Shown here: positions 53,768 to 63,789 of the stretch, piece after piece
Numbering within the stretch: the stretch's first letter is position 1
How the letters are laid out: every line of letters starts with the position of its first letter
Source of the DNA: Brachionus rotundiformis
Lineage: Eukaryota; Rotifera; Eurotatoria; Ploima; Brachionidae
Length of the DNA stretch: 64,000 bases
Direction of reading: 5' to 3'
Assembly (NCBI GenBank): GCA_016802295.1
Contig: JAESIW010000203.1
Span: 1,002,279 to 1,066,278 of the forward strand
Position numbers and translations under genes: made by a program
Notes under the pieces: model-generated
The model's database searches: none
What the model saw: only the letters and a program-made list of their open reading frames with translations
Told to the model about the DNA's origin: nothing

Positions 53768-55250
53768 TCAAGCCCTTGTTACAGGCTTAAAAGGTTCATA
53801 CCTGGCGTTTCTGTTAGCTTTACGCTTAACAATATTATTTGACGTAGCATCTTGTATAATATTTGGTGGCTGTGTTGATGAAGCTACTTGCAGTGATGGC
53901 ACATCTTGTGTCTTTCGTGGCTGAATTTGTAAAGCAGGTGTACCATTTTTTGGTCTTCCTCTCGTTCTTCTCTGCTCGATTGGTAAGGCTAATGCAGCTG
54001 CAGGATAGGCATCAAAGCCAAGACGTTTTCTAAGTGCTGTTATATGCTTACACTTGTAATCTTTCAAATAATTGATGCAAGTACAGGTACTTAGCCTCCA
54101 CTTTGTTGTATTTAATTTAATTACACGTATCTTATTAGATTCATACAGTTAGTTGTCAAAATTATCAAATTGAAGAGCTTTTAATTTATTAAAGTGTGCT
54201 TATACTTCTTGCTTTGATAAATTTATTTCATTTCCTGCTTTCGTGAAATAGATTCCTTGTATTTCTATCACTTCTTTATGTTTCGCTATTAGTTGTTAAG
54301 AAGCAACGAAAATACTTTATTTTATAATTAATTTCGTCAATACTATGTTCAAAATCTAAAGCATAAACTTCATCCTCATCTGTAGGAACTGTTGATTGTT
54401 CTTGACACCAAGAAACAAAGTCACCTAGGAGACATTGAGTAGGACCCAATTTTTTTTAATCTACTTATTAAATTGTATAACTGTAAAATTGTTATTTGTG
54501 CTAGTTCACGTTCTAATACTAAATTTTGTATTGTGTGTGGCTTACGTATACCATTTCTGGTATATTGTTCAATTAAAAATTCCTTTGTTTCAGTCGGTAT
54601 TTGAGTTTCATTAGTGTTTGTGTGAATGTGATTTTCTTTGAAATGTAAATATCATTATCAAATGAATCATTTCTTTTCAATATATATAAAGACTTTGGTA
54701 AATCTGTGCTGCACTTATAAAAACACTTCTGCCTTGCTCAGAAAAATTTTGATTCCGTTTTGTTTGATATAAACAAAAGAAGGAAAAACAACAACACCTT
54801 AAACAACTTAAATAAGCATAAATCTAGATCTTCTACTAATGCATTAAGAACTAATTCGAGACTTTCATATGATTTGTGTTTGAGATATGTTTTTGCTTTG
54901 CCACATTTTTTCTCCATCGAGTTTGTACTAAAAGATTTATTACATTGGTCTTCATCATCCTCTTCAACACCATCAACTATTGTTAAAGCATCTTTATAGT
55001 TTCCAGAAGTATTTACTGATTCATCGAGTATTACATTATCAAATTTGGTTGATATCCAAGAGAAGTTTCGCTTGGATATAATTTATTTATTTAAGTGAAC
55101 AATAGTATGATTAAAAAAAATTTCTCTGAAAAAAGGACAACTAAAATTTTCATTTTATTCAAATTTTCATATTAAATTTTCTAAAAGAAACAGATTCTGG
55201 TACTTTGAGACGCATCTTATTTTTCACATCATTTGGTAAATTTCCCAATT
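53768..55250 (-). pseudogene. Decayed MULE (Mutator-like) transposase
   Basis: The minus strand, read from 55250, gives GNLPNDVKNKMRLKVPESVS, then TIVDGVEEDDEDQCNKSF and CGKAKTYLKHKSYESLELV. A Cys/His part follows (FYKCSTDLPKSLYILKRN, then HIHTNTNETQIP) that resembles the N-terminal FLYWCH/WRKY-GCM1-like finger of MULE proteins. Then come RNGIRKPHTIQNLVLEREL, LGDFVSWCQEQSTVPTDEDE and finally STCTCINYLKDYKCKH with the SWIM finger C-x-C-x8-C-x-H, and a basic RRTRGRPKNGT tail. The catalytic DDE domain is largely deleted and stops are frequent. An open frame on the plus strand at 54760-54999 is its antisense. Confidence 0.7.
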
Positions 55251-55254
55251 AATC

Positions 55255-56130
55255 TGTTTTTAATTGTTCAGCTAAAGTTGACAAATACTGGATCATCTGA
55301 TGAAAATTTAAAATTTAAAAGCTTTAGTAGACCTAAATAGTTCAAAAAGTTTTAATAAGCAAATTAGTTAATTATTTCAAACTTGTTTAAAATTAAAATA
55401 TAAATTATTTTTGTTTGACTCTTTTTTTAGTGTTTCTATTTCTGAAATTGTATTAATTTTTGCTTTGTTCTATTTTTTTTTAAAAAGACATCGGGTTAGT
55501 CGGATATTACGCTTTTTCTTGAATACAAGAAAAGATGTAAATCCACAGTATGAAGCTAACGTTATTTAATCGATGGTTACATTTAAATTTGTCAAACAAG
55601 ATCTTTTTGGTAATTCATTTTTCAATTATAGTCATCAATTATATTGCCTCGTCCAATAATTTAGATCATCTAATATATTTTATTTCCTCAAAAACAACCA
55701 TTTTCTAAATATTTGGAACATTTATAAGCGTTATTAAGAAAATTAATAGCGAGAATATAAGTATTGTATAGTTTATAACACATTTAAACGAAATTAAAAA
55801 AGTAAATAATGGTCATTTTGGCAAAAATAACGATTTTAAAAGTATTTATTTTTATTGTTTAAATCATTGTCAGTTAATATCTCAGTAAAATTATTCAATA
55901 ACAATATTGAATAGATAGAAACTTTGTTTACAATTTATTAGCTATATCCGAAATCCTAAAATTTAATGATTTCCTTAATAATTATCAAAGAAATAATTCA
56001 TCTGTAAAAAAAAATATTTTAACTTTTTAAAAGAAAAATTCTTTGATGTATTTGAATTAAAAAAACATATCAAAAATTTAATTAATCCGATCAGTAAGCT
56101 AATATAATAATCTTAATTTAAACTAAATCA
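55255..56130. other. Intergenic AT-rich sequence
   Basis: No gene recognised. Confidence 0.45.
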
Positions 56131-56137
56131 ATGTAAT

Positions 56138-56955
56138 TTAATTCTTACTACTCGATTCCTCTAATCTAGTTGAACTAAGTGCTTCATTATTAATTTCAAA
56201 TATTAACTCATCATCTTTCAATGATGATCTTGAAATGCTTGAACAAATTTTGTCACTGTTACATTTAAATGAGTTAGAAATATTATTTCTTTCTATTTCT
56301 AAATTTTCACTGTAATCATCTAAATATTTTAAAAAATCAAGAATTATAAAAAAATCTAACTTATTAATTAAATTACAGCTGTCTTCATTGTTAGAGTCCA
56401 TAACCTTAATGGAAGTTTGGAAAATTTTATGATTTTGCTCACAAAATCTTATATATTCATGTTCTATTTGACTCAGTTTGGAATAAATTTCCACCAAATC
56501 TTCTTTCAATTTTTTCTCTTTTTGTTTTAAATTTTCAACTTCTAAAGCAATGTTTTTTATTTCATTTTGATCCATAGGCGTCTTAACAATTGAAATGTCA
56601 AAATGATCTTCAATTGCCTCATTTAAATCAACTTCATTTTGATAAATTTCACTTGCTAACTAAAATGTAATGGAAAAATTAAATTTTTGCACTTGAAGAC
56701 AGAAAAACTTACATTTTTGATCGTTAGTCTTAATTCTCGAGATTCAAGAAAATATCTTTCTACAACTTCAGTAATAGGAGAATAGATCTTATTTGTTAAA
56801 ATAGCATCATTGCAGATTATATGTTGCAATTCGTCACAAAAATCACTTTCGTAAATATCTTCATTTTTGCTTAATAGGTTTTGCAAAAACTTCAGGTAAG
56901 AAGATTCTCGGGCATATAACGAATATAATTCATTTATTTTTTCTACCGAATTCAT
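56138..56955 (-). CDS. Coiled-coil protein of unknown function, two exons
   Basis: Exon 1 is 56713-56955 and exon 2 is 56138-56659, joined in phase 0 across a 53-bp intron with a strong donor (GTAAGT), giving 254 residues. The N-terminal half is helical (NSVEKINELYSLYARESSYL, then LQNLLSKNEDIYESDF). After the junction comes a long coiled coil (IKNIALEVENLKQKEKKLKE, then LVEIYSKLSQIEHEYIRFCE). The C-terminus is Ser/acidic-rich (SSTRLEESSSKN). There is no signal peptide or membrane segment, so it is cytosolic or nuclear. I do not recognise the family. Candidates would be small cytoskeletal or complex-scaffold subunits, but no motif decides this. Frame continuity across the intron makes it a convincing gene. 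Confidence 0.7.
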
Positions 56956-56959
56956 TTAT

Positions 56960-57995
56960 TAAATTAATTTTCAATTTTATCTAAAAACAATTGAACTTGA
57001 AGGACATTTATGAAATGACTTAGATATTTTTAATTAATTTTTTTTGTCGTATAAAAAGTTCAAAAAAAGAATTATTTAATAGAAAAAGAAATGTTGATTG
57101 TTCTTAAATTTACTAAAATTAAATTAAACTACTTGCTTCAAGACAAAAAACCAATTTAGCTACATGAATTTTTTGTAAAAAGAATTTTAAAAATAAAGGT
57201 TTCGAAGAAAGATATATTGAATACCCAACTCCATTGTGTAATTGCTACCTTACTATTTCTCTTTTTTTTCTTGAAAAATCACACATTTAAAAATATGTAC
57301 CTGGTTATTCTCTATTTCAATATATTTAATTTTAATTTTCTTCTATTTTAACTTATTTTATTTTATTTTTTCCTATTGTAACTTTATTTTATTTTGATTT
57401 TCTTTTTTTAATCTGAAGGAGCCTTAGCTAGATATAGATATACAAATAAATAAATAAAATAAATAATCATTTGATAATTTGAGTTAATTAGAAAATCATA
57501 CTTATTTGTTAAATAGTTTTTGAATAAATTTCTGAATCAAAAATTTTTGTAAAAGTCCAAAAAAAAAATTTTTTGTCTATATCTCTAAATAAAAATTTAA
57601 AAAATTATAATTAACTAGGCAATATTAAATTAATATTTAAGATTAATTTTAATTTTTAATTGATTTTGATTAGTCTTGGCTAATTTTAATCAATTGATTT
57701 TTTTTAAGGTAAATATGATCTATCTATCGATTGTTTATTTAGAGTTGTATTTTTCTTCATATTGCTTTCATATCATATTCTCTTTGATTCGATTTAAACT
57801 GGACCATATTTTGTCGATCTTGTTGATCTAAATAAAATTAACTATTTAAATAAATATTTCTTTTTCTTTACATCATCCTCGCGGTGTTTACTAAATAAAT
57901 ACTTATCTCTTTTTCTATTATGATCTGTTTTTAAGCTATTAAATTAAGTCAAGTATTTAAAAGAAAGAAAATCGAATTTTACATTTTTACAGTTA
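56960..57995. other. Intergenic AT-rich sequence with LINE-like tails
   Basis: Near 57410-57470 a GAAGGAGCCTTAGCT block is followed by an AAATAAATAAATAAAA tail, like a retroelement 3' end. At 57874-57886 the CATCCTCGCGGTG hairpin recurs. No gene recognised. Confidence 0.4.
57874..57886 (+). other. LINE-tail hairpin CATCCTCGCGGTG (copy 2)
   Basis: Same block and orientation as 22840-22852. The one changed base in the stem (C to T) leaves a G-U wobble in RNA. It is followed by TTTACTAAATAA. Confidence 0.5.
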
Positions 57996-57996
57996 T

Positions 57997-58362
57997 GTTT
58001 AAATTAAAATATCCAACAGTACTTGATTCTAAATTTTAAAAGTTAAATATGGCTTTAATATTTATATCGTGTGCCAAAGTAATCGAAATAGCTCAATCGA
58101 TCTACAAATGAGAGTTTTTCCTATTCTAATCAATTGATTTTTTTCAATTTAAATAATAGATTTTTTTAAACGTATCTATTATTTTAATCACTTGTTCATA
58201 CTGCAGTCTCATTGATAAATCTAAAAAATGTTATATAATGCATTATGCTAGAGGAAGGTGTTTAAATCCTAATTTTTAGTTTAAGTTGGCAATAAAATCA
58301 AATAAAAAACATAAAATACTATACTATACTTAACACTATAATTGACTGTGATTTTAAAAATT
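57997..58362 (+). repeat. Left copy of duplicated segment beside the gap
   Basis: This sequence recurs almost exactly at 58918-59217, in the same order and ending at the same base, AAAAATT. This copy has about 65 extra bases (about 58120-58188, TCTAATCAATTG and following) that the other lacks. It abuts the run of N. Confidence 0.9.
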
Positions 58363-58917
58363 NNNNNNNNNNNNNNNNNNNNNNNNNNNNNNNNNNNNNN
58401 NNNNNNNNNNNNNNNNNNNNNNNNNNNNNNNNNNNNNNNNNNNNNNNNNNNNNNNNNNNNNNNNNNNNNNNNNNNNNNNNNNNNNNNNNNNNNNNNNNNN
58501 NNNNNNNNNNNNNNNNNNNNNNNNNNNNNNNNNNNNNNNNNNNNNNNNNNNNNNNNNNNNNNNNNNNNNNNNNNNNNNNNNNNNNNNNNNNNNNNNNNNN
58601 NNNNNNNNNNNNNNNNNNNNNNNNNNNNNNNNNNNNNNNNNNNNNNNNNNNNNNNNNNNNNNNNNNNNNNNNNNNNNNNNNNNNNNNNNNNNNNNNNNNN
58701 NNNNNNNNNNNNNNNNNNNNNNNNNNNNNNNNNNNNNNNNNNNNNNNNNNNNNNNNNNNNNNNNNNNNNNNNNNNNNNNNNNNNNNNNNNNNNNNNNNNN
58801 NNNNNNNNNNNNNNNNNNNNNNNNNNNNNNNNNNNNNNNNNNNNNNNNNNNNNNNNNNNNNNNNNNNNNNNNNNNNNNNNNNNNNNNNNNNNNNNNNNNN
58901 NNNNNNNNNNNNNNNNN
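58363..58917. other. Assembly gap (555 N)
   Basis: A run of unspecified bases. The same sequence ends on its left and begins on its right, so the gap may be an artefact of joining two haplotypes or a collapsed tandem repeat. A 193-codon frame through the N is meaningless. Confidence 0.98.
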
Positions 58918-59217
58918 GTTTAAATTAAAATATCCAACAGTACTTGATTCTAAATTTTAAAAGTTAAATATGGCTTTAATATTTATATCGTGTGCCAAAG
59001 TAATCGAAATAGCTCAATCGATCTACAAATGAGAGTTTTTAATCACTTGTTCATACTGCAGTCTCATTGATAAATCTAAAAAATGTTATATAATGCATTA
59101 TGCTAGAGGAAGGTGTTTAAATCCTAATTTTTAGTTTAAGTTGGCAATAAAATCAAATAAAAAACATAAAATACTATACTATACTTAACACTATAATTGA
59201 CTGTGATTTTAAAAATT
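58918..59217 (+). repeat. Right copy of duplicated segment beside the gap
   Basis: Copy of 57997-58362 with the internal 65-base stretch missing. The identity of the remainder is very high. Confidence 0.9.
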
Positions 59218-59219
59218 AA

Positions 59220-59740
59220 ACTCAATAGTTAAGTATTAGACAATTTTTATAAAATATTAAATAAAGTGATATGTTTTTTTTTCCTATTTTAGTGAACAAC
59301 TTTCGAGCAAGTTGAAAAAAATATAAAAATATTTAAAAAAAAAGAATCGACTTTTAAAATAGTGTCTAAAAATAAATAAAAAAATTCAAACTTAGCCAAC
59401 TTTTGCCAGTTTATTGACCCCTCATCTTCGCTTTCAAGCACTACTACTTATAAATTTATTTTAAAAAGTCTGGTTTAAAAGTAAATATTAAATTAAAATT
59501 TATTTAAAAAAACCTCATTATCTTTTAGTCCTAAATCAAAACAAAAATATCTAAATAAAATATAAAAAAATATAAATAAAAAAATTACTAACCTCGCTAA
59601 TCATTAAGATCTGATTAAATAACTGAACATTCTTTGAACATTTATTAATACTATTTTGTTTAAACAAAAAATCGAGCTAGAACATGTGCAAATTGTTTTT
59701 AAATAATTATTCAAATATTATTAAAATAAAACTTGCCTTC
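59220..59740. other. Intergenic AT-rich sequence
   Basis: No gene recognised. Confidence 0.45.
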
Positions 59741-60205
59741 CTTGGCCGTGCATGGCTTATCATATTTTTTTTTCATGCTTATCGCTTTTGATATCGTATT
59801 TTTTTGAGTTTCTACAATTAGCTTGTAGTTTTTGATATCATTGTATTCACGCATTGTTTGTATGGTGATTTTCCGCATCAGACATTTTTTTATTTATTTA
59901 ATTTTAGTTTTAATTAAATAATTTTTTTTTCAAAAAAAAAGTAGGCCTACTGGGCCGCTTGCTAGGAAATAAACATGCAGTAATTGGTGATCCGACAATT
60001 GCCAATTTGAATATGAGATGCGGCTCCAAGGCGCACTGGTCTATCTCAACCACTTGCAAACGCTTTGTCTGGATGTCTTGTGTGCGTCTAAATTGACGCT
60101 CGGCGGCTACGTAGTATCTGGATTATTGTCCAACGAGTCAACGATTATGTTCGCGTTTTTTCGCTTTTGCTCCCTATTGTCGTCTGTGATGTGACTTGTT
60201 TGTCC
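59741..60205 (-). other. GC-rich coding-like block, gene model unresolved
   Basis: Two related starts occur on the minus strand. From 60230 the sequence reads MSDAENHRTNKSHHRRQ and stop, then in other frames DDNREQKRKNANIIVDSLDN and an uninterrupted run with YVAAERQFRRTQDIQTKRLQ and EIDQCALEPHLIFKLAIVGS down to about 59940. From about 59886 a second copy of the start leads into TMREYNDIKNYKLIVETQKN and ISKAISMKKKYDKPCTAKEG. The GC-rich composition matches real exons of this window such as CDC5L. I could not find splice sites that join the frames, so this may be a broken gene or one disrupted by duplication. Confidence 0.4.
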
Positions 60206-60283
60206 GGTGATTTTCCGCATCAGACATTTTTTTATTTATTTAATTTTAGTTTTAATTAAATAATTTTTTTTTCAAAAAAATTA
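59862..60283. repeat. Direct repeat (~77 bp) bracketing the GC-rich block
   Basis: GGTGATTTTCCGCATCAGAC and the following T-rich and TTTAATTAAATAATTTTTTT sequence occur at 59862-59938 and again at 60206-60283. The interval between starts is about 344 bp. This is a tandem duplication that includes a translation start on the minus strand. Confidence 0.85.
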
Positions 60284-60544
60284 AACATGTTTGAGATAAT
60301 TTTTATTTCAAAATCGAATGCAAAATTAAACACTTTGTTTGTTTTGCATTGAGTGGAAATATATATTTTGTCTTTTATTTCTAATTTTTCAATTCACTAG
60401 ATAATACGCCTTGTTCTGTGAAATAAAATATAAAGTAATTTTATAATTGAAATTGGCTTGGAGTTATTATTTGACAATATGTAAATTGTTTAAGTTCAAA
60501 TTTGAAGTAAGTAATTTTAACGATATTAATAACTTCTTAGATAA

Positions 60545-61030
60545 GTATGGCCTATATGCATTCCAACATTGAATTCTAGATAGAATGTTATCTTTTGCTT
60601 ATAAAACACTATATTTTCACAACTCTCCTGAAAATCTAAGAGAAAAGTTAAAGAAGAATGACTCAAGAAATTTAAAATATAATTTAAGGAACAGTGAGAA
60701 TCTGATAGAATCAACATCTAACTCAGTAAATGGTGAAAAAAATTTTGAATTTTTCTATTCACGACTTATAAATTGCTTTGTGATCAAGAGATCAATGTTG
60801 AAATTTACAACATTTAAGCATTCAATTTTTAATAATATTAATCTAATTTTTTCAGATTTTGTAAAAAAATTCAAATATTTCAATGTTTTATTTTTTTAAA
60901 TAATTATATAAACAATTAATTTTTAATTTGTAAAACATATTTTATTTAAATAAATGGAGTGTTAATCGGTCTTTTTGACATGGGCACTAGCCTGTTGATT
61001 AACCTTGAAATTGAAATTGAATTGAATTGA
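60545..61030 (+). pseudogene. LINE family A, 3' end of ORF2 and UTR
   Basis: The open stretch 60585-60899 encodes the last part of ORF2 (FYSRLINCFVIKRSMLKFTT, then FKHSIFNNINLIF) and matches the end of the copy at 9870-9960. The 3' UTR carries the conserved GTTAATC/GATTAAC stem-loop, then a TTGAAA simple-repeat tail (61004-61030). The element is strongly 5'-truncated, the usual outcome of LINE insertion. Confidence 0.75.
60961..61003 (+). other. Conserved LINE 3' UTR stem-loop (copy 2)
   Basis: GTTAATC (60961-60967) pairs with GATTAAC (60997-61003). The loop differs from copy 1 near its start but keeps CATGGGCACTAGCCTGTT exactly. Confidence 0.65.
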
Positions 61031-61034
61031 TATT

Positions 61035-61905
61035 TTATAATTAAGATTTAGATAAACAATAATAAGTCATTGTAGAAGTAGTAGGAGTATTAAATAGAAG
61101 TGCGAAATGAACTTGTATTCTAGCTGAAGTATAGCGCTAAAGGATTTTGCAGCTTATATTAAATTTATGGCATAATTGATCAATTTCTGAGTTTTTTTTA
61201 AATTCAGGTACATTTAGGTGCCAAAAAAACTCAATTTATCGGATTATTGATCTCGATCATATTCAAATAGTTTCACTTTCGAAAACAAAAGGATTTTTAT
61301 TCCCAAATAAGTCATCTATATTAAGGAACTTAATTGAACACAAATGCATTTCTTGTGCAAAAATAACTATATAACTTTAAAATAACTTTAAAAAAAAATA
61401 AATTTAAATTATAAGGCCTTATTTAATGATTGTTCCAAAAAAATTTAAAATGTTTTTTATTTTTAATTAAAGCAAATTCAATTATCAATAATCTTTGGCT
61501 TTTTAGAACAATATTTTAATAGATCAAGTAAGTAGATCGGCTTTACGCAATAACTAGTAAGTAGTTATTGATAGATCAGGTAGTTTACATCGTTTCTGGT
61601 TAAATTACTGGCGAAAGATTTTTTCATCAGGGTTTGGAACCTGCGGATCGGCAGAGTTATGGTGACAGATGTTTTTTGACTCCATATTCTAGAAATAAAA
61701 AACTTTTTGAAAATTTTTCTAATTTAAAAAATGAAATGAATTTCTTTCAAAAGCAACTGCTATTTATACCTTTCTATATAGATTAATTTAACAAATATAG
61801 CTAATTTAGTAAAATCAAATGACTTGAGGCAAAAAATCTTTAACGTTGGATTTTGTCACTTACTTTTCATATCCTCATCATTAAGATGCTATTTTTTTAA
61901 ATTGG
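61035..61905. other. Intergenic AT-rich sequence
   Basis: No gene recognised. Around 61500-61680 base composition is more balanced, but no frame is convincing. Confidence 0.4.
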
Positions 61906-61911
61906 TACAAT

Positions 61912-62588
61912 TTATTCATTGTAAATTGGGCACATGGTTCCTTTTTGGCAAGATGTTTTCTTCTTTTTGAGCTTTTTGTCCTCTTTGGTCAATATGCTCA
62001 CTTTAACATACGGATCTACAAAAATAATTGATATATCTAAGAAAATTAAAAAAAAATCTTCTAAAATATGAACCCGGAAGGGTTTTTCTATGAGAACCAA
62101 GGCCTTGCAATTTTCTGGCCTTAATAACCACTATGGTCAGACGCTCGGCAGTTGGCAAATAGGCAAGTGAAAACATTAGATCGCCAATATAATTTTCCTA
62201 ATTAAGAAAAATTGCTCAATATTAATTAAATTCTAATAAAGCTAATTTAAATTAATACCTCGCTAGGTCTGACAAATGGTTTTATTTCCTTGAGGAGTAT
62301 TTTTTTCGTTCTCAATGTTTTGGTAGTTGAGCTTAAGGCCGAGCATGCCGAGGCATTCCTTTATGGTAACCTTGTCCACATCGTGCACAGAATTTTCCAG
62401 AGTCCAACTTGCTCATGTCCAAGCAGCCGAATTCGAACTGCCCATCGAAGACAGGATTAGAGCTGCGTTTGATAAACTTGGTCTGAAACGATGATTTATC
62501 CGGCATTAGTGCACATTTGCAGTAAAGGTCCGAGTTCGGTTTTGCATCTGTGAACTCAAAAGTACCAATCGATTCAACCACTTGTTTT
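61912..62588 (-). pseudogene. Synaptotagmin-like C2A-C2B relic
   Basis: The minus strand encodes two C2 domains in order. C2A is represented by AKPNSDLYCKCALMPDKSSF, QTKFIKRSSNPVFDGQFEFG and, after a frameshift near 62400, LENSVHDVDKVTIKECLGML. The linker reads LLKEIKPFVRPSE after a second shift. C2B starts at NYIGDLMFSLAYLPTAERLT with IVVIKARKLQ, and continues in an exon (61912-62015) reading DPYVKVSILTKEDKKLKKKK, then TSCQKGTMCPIYNE and stop. Plausible introns are 62198-62258 and 62016-62097. The polybasic KKLKKKK is present, but C2B stops at its middle and no membrane anchor is seen. Intact family members are vesicle calcium sensors; two frameshifts and truncation mark this as a pseudogene unless the assembly is wrong here. 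Confidence 0.75.
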
Positions 62589-62817
62589 CTTATATTAATA
62601 TAGATTAAATTTTTTAATATAAGTACCAAAAGTATTTATTTTTTTCGTTTTTAACGGGTAATCGAAAATGTTTGGCAGAGTTATAACGGCGTCTTTCCTT
62701 AAGAAGCAAGAAGGACATTCATCAAATTGGAAAAGTCCAACTTGATTACCTTAATCTTGCCTAGTCATTCAGTTGAAGTCAATATTTGAGCTAATAATAA
62801 GCAATTATATAATAACT

Positions 62818-63062
62818 TTGGAATAAAAGGCTCCAAAGAGCCGAGGAACTTGGTATAGTTCCACTAAATGACCATTTTCTGGCTAAATAATTCCAATTAT
62901 GCCCATTTTTGAGCATTTTAAATAAAAGTAAATTTTTATTTTGGAATAAAAGGCTCCTAAGAACCCAGGAACTTGGTAAAGTTCCACTAAATGACCATTT
63001 TCTGGCTAAATAATTCCAATTGTGCCCAAATTTTAGCTTATTAATAAAAATTTTGTTTTATT
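62818..63062 (+). repeat. Two-copy tandem repeat, 122-bp unit
   Basis: TTTGGAATAAAAGGCTCC starts each unit (about 62819 and 62941). Identity is high through AATGACCATTTTCTGGCTAA and falls toward the end. Each unit carries the hairpin GGAAC/GTTCC, and the first also has GGCTC/GAGCC. No coding frame is present. The preceding 62640-62817 holds no recognised feature. Confidence 0.85.
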
Positions 63063-63064
63063 TT

Positions 63065-63325
63065 GAAAAAGTTTATAACATTAGCCAATAATTTATTAAC
63101 TAATGTATCTGTTACACAATGATATGTTGAATTGAAAGTATTTTCAAATATGCTAATATTTGCTTCTCCTGTGTTTGGATATATATTAATATTTGAGATT
63201 CCAATCGAACGGTTAGTTGCATTAAAATCTTTCGCCAGTAATTTGATAGTAATATTTAGTTTTATAAAGTTTTATAACTTAAAAAAAAAAGAAATATATT
63301 TACTAAATTATACAAGAAGATAATC
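63065..63325. other. Intergenic AT-rich sequence
   Basis: A 63-codon hydrophobic plus-strand frame at 63132-63323 has no recognisable motif and is not called. Confidence 0.4.
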
Positions 63326-63402
63326 ATTTTGACCAGGAAAACCTCATTTACCCCTCAACTCCACATAACAGTAACAGTATATCTTACACTACGGTTTCGG
63401 AA

Positions 63403-63789
63403 ATGAGTAAGCGACCTCGTAAGAATACGTCGCCTGATAACAGCCCAGCTAATTTAGTTGGACTTGATAATTCAACAATCTGGAATAGAATTTTGATTCT
63501 AGAATCAACTATACTTTCAAAGGATAAAATAATTGGTGACTTAGTATCAGTACTGAAACAAGCTAAAGAAATCAAAAAATTAGAACAGTTTAAAGATGTT
63601 TATATTAACCCGGATTTAACAGAAGCGGAACGTATACTAAACAAACAACTTCGAGACTCTCATCGTATGCTAAATCAAAATCAGATAACAAGTTCTACAA
63701 ATTTTCGTTTTGGTATTCGGGGACATAGTTTTCGGAAGTTTGAAATCGAACCAAGTGGCTCCACTCGTGGAGTTACATGCCGCAACTGA
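63403..63789 (+). CDS. LINE ORF1-like protein
   Basis: This 128-residue frame begins MSKRPRKNTSPDNSPANLVG. It has a helical stretch (NRILILESTILSKDKIIGDL, then VSVLKQAKEIKKLEQFKDVY) and the motif VYINPDLTEAERILNKQLRD, which recurs before the endonuclease of many invertebrate non-LTR retrotransposons. It ends RGVTCRN at TGA (63787-63789). The next codon is CTA, and the same frame stays open to the window end, entering the endonuclease. It is the 5' part of a retrotransposon and may be nearly intact. The basic N-terminus fits nucleic-acid binding. Confidence 0.75.
   Translation: MSKRPRKNTSPDNSPANLVGLDNSTIWNRILILESTILSKDKIIGDLVSVLKQAKEIKKLEQFKDVYINPDLTEAERILNKQLRDSHRMLNQNQITSSTNFRFGIRGHSFRKFEIEPSGSTRGVTCRN

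Noticed and set aside
54760..54999. A 79-codon Ser/Asn-rich plus-strand frame
   Set aside because: It is antisense to the MULE remnant, which gives recognisable protein on the minus strand.
58342..58923. A 193-codon frame
   Set aside because: It consists almost wholly of N from the assembly gap.
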